64,000 bases of DNA, from contig CAZLNM010000002.1 of assembly GCA_964561025.1 (NCBI GenBank), positions 49,530-113,529 on the forward strand, given 5' to 3'. Each line of letters begins with the position of its first letter. Positions within the stretch are counted from its first letter, which is position 1. Source of the DNA: JAAZNF01 sp964561025. GTDB taxonomy: Bacteria; Myxococcota; B64-G9. Of this stretch, positions 63,552 to 64,000 are shown one piece after another. The position numbers and the translations under genes are program-made. Below the pieces are notes generated by a model, which worked only from the letters and a program-made list of their open reading frames with translations, was not told the origin of the DNA and did not search any database.

Positions 63552-64000
63552 TCACCGCTTCTCGTCGGCCTCGCCGGACAAGTATGACAGGATCACCTCG
63601 TCGAGGCTCTTCTCGGAGATGAGGTCTTCGCCGAAGATGGTCGGCCCGGCGGTGTTGGCCACCGGCTTCTCGGCCAAGCGGCGGGCGGCCAGCACCTCGG
63701 GCGGCAGCTCGCGCGCCGTTTTCGCGATCGGTGCGGCGTCCACGCGGGGCCTGACCGTGACCCCCGCGCGGGGCTTCGGCTCCGCTGGCGCCGGCACTTC
63801 CTCGGGGGCGGGTGGCAGGTAGATGCGGGTCTGCGAGGGCGGGCGCCAGGAGGCATACGAACCCGGGGTGGAAGCCGAAGCGGCCGGCGCTGGCGGCGCC
63901 GTCGGGATCGGAGCCTGCGCGGGCGGTGGAGGCACCGGGGCCGGGGGCCGGGCCACTGGAACGGCCGGACGCGTGGGCGCCGGCAGGGGGAACTTGGCCG
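63552..64000 (-). CDS. C-terminus of a proline-rich protein (5' end outside window)
   Basis: An open frame runs from the window edge to the stop at 63552, about 149 residues visible. It is very rich in Pro and Ala (PPAPVPPPPAQAP), resembling an extended linker, then ends in a compact conserved-looking tail (FGEDLISEKSLDEVILSYLS). The tail resembles C-termini I have seen on other deltaproteobacterial proteins, but I cannot name the family. The N-terminal domains, and thus the function, lie outside the window. Confidence 0.65.
   Translation of the reverse strand, partial: AKFPLPAPTRPAVPVARPPAPVPPPPAQAPIPTAPPAPAASASTPGSYASWRPPSQTRIYLPPAPEEVPAPAEPKPRAGVTVRPRVDAAPIAKTARELPPEVLAARRLAEKPVANTAGPTIFGEDLISEKSLDEVILSYLSGEADEKR

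Overview
The window is GC-rich (roughly 70%), gene-dense DNA from what looks like a Myxococcota or other deltaproteobacterium-like organism. That placement is inferred from an MglA-type GTPase, an AgmX/PglI-type protein, many Cys-rich lipoproteins, a PurS-PurL fusion beside a separate PurQ, FtsEX-EnvC division genes and abundant hybrid kinases. I saw no rRNA, tRNA, CRISPR array, insertion sequence or phage gene. The window reads as ordinary chromosome with several lineage-specific surface and signalling loci.

Layout. 1-6.7 kb: cell-envelope proteins (two Cys-rich lipoproteins, a membrane protein, a tandem lipoprotein duplication, and a Flp-pilin-like N-terminus fused to a Ser/Gly linker and a Gly-rich domain). 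6.8-19.6 kb: housekeeping and envelope genes (tag, an M49-like metallopeptidase, glutamine synthetase, an SDR, enolase, an AgmX-like operon, a Cys-rich repeat protein, coaBC). 19.7-24.5 kb: a TPR-zincin, a proline-rich membrane protein, a nucleotide-sugar dehydrogenase and a reductase. 24.6-29.4 kb: a tightly overlapped operon encoding a CotH-kinase/beta-helix protein, a small membrane protein, a VTC (polyphosphate polymerase) domain protein and a DUF4956 membrane protein, followed by a porin and a lipoprotein. 32-38.8 kb: a TPR lipoprotein, purL (with an apparent frameshift), purQ, and rplM-rpsI.

38.9-63.3 kb: signalling, carbon metabolism and division. A PDZ-like/GAF histidine kinase heads an operon with an M20 amidohydrolase. 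An FHA protein faces a pair of paralogous hybrid kinases, the second of which has lost its phospho-accepting His and its ATPase domain. apgM and an Hsp20 follow. A long run then starts with the MglA-like GTPase, a PocR-type kinase, a receiver, a receptor with an apparent CTG start, and CheW, CheY and CheA, and continues through larB, larC and glgB, with 4-base overlaps at six of its nine junctions. ftsE-ftsX-envC lies on the opposite strand, and the window ends in the C-terminus of a proline-rich protein.

Regulation. Many genes carry a readable sigma70-type promoter (TTGnnn, 17-18 bp, TAnnnT-like). In at least six cases the -10 box ends only 6-9 bases before the start codon and no ribosome binding site is present, which points to leaderless transcripts. 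Other starts have clear Shine-Dalgarno sequences.
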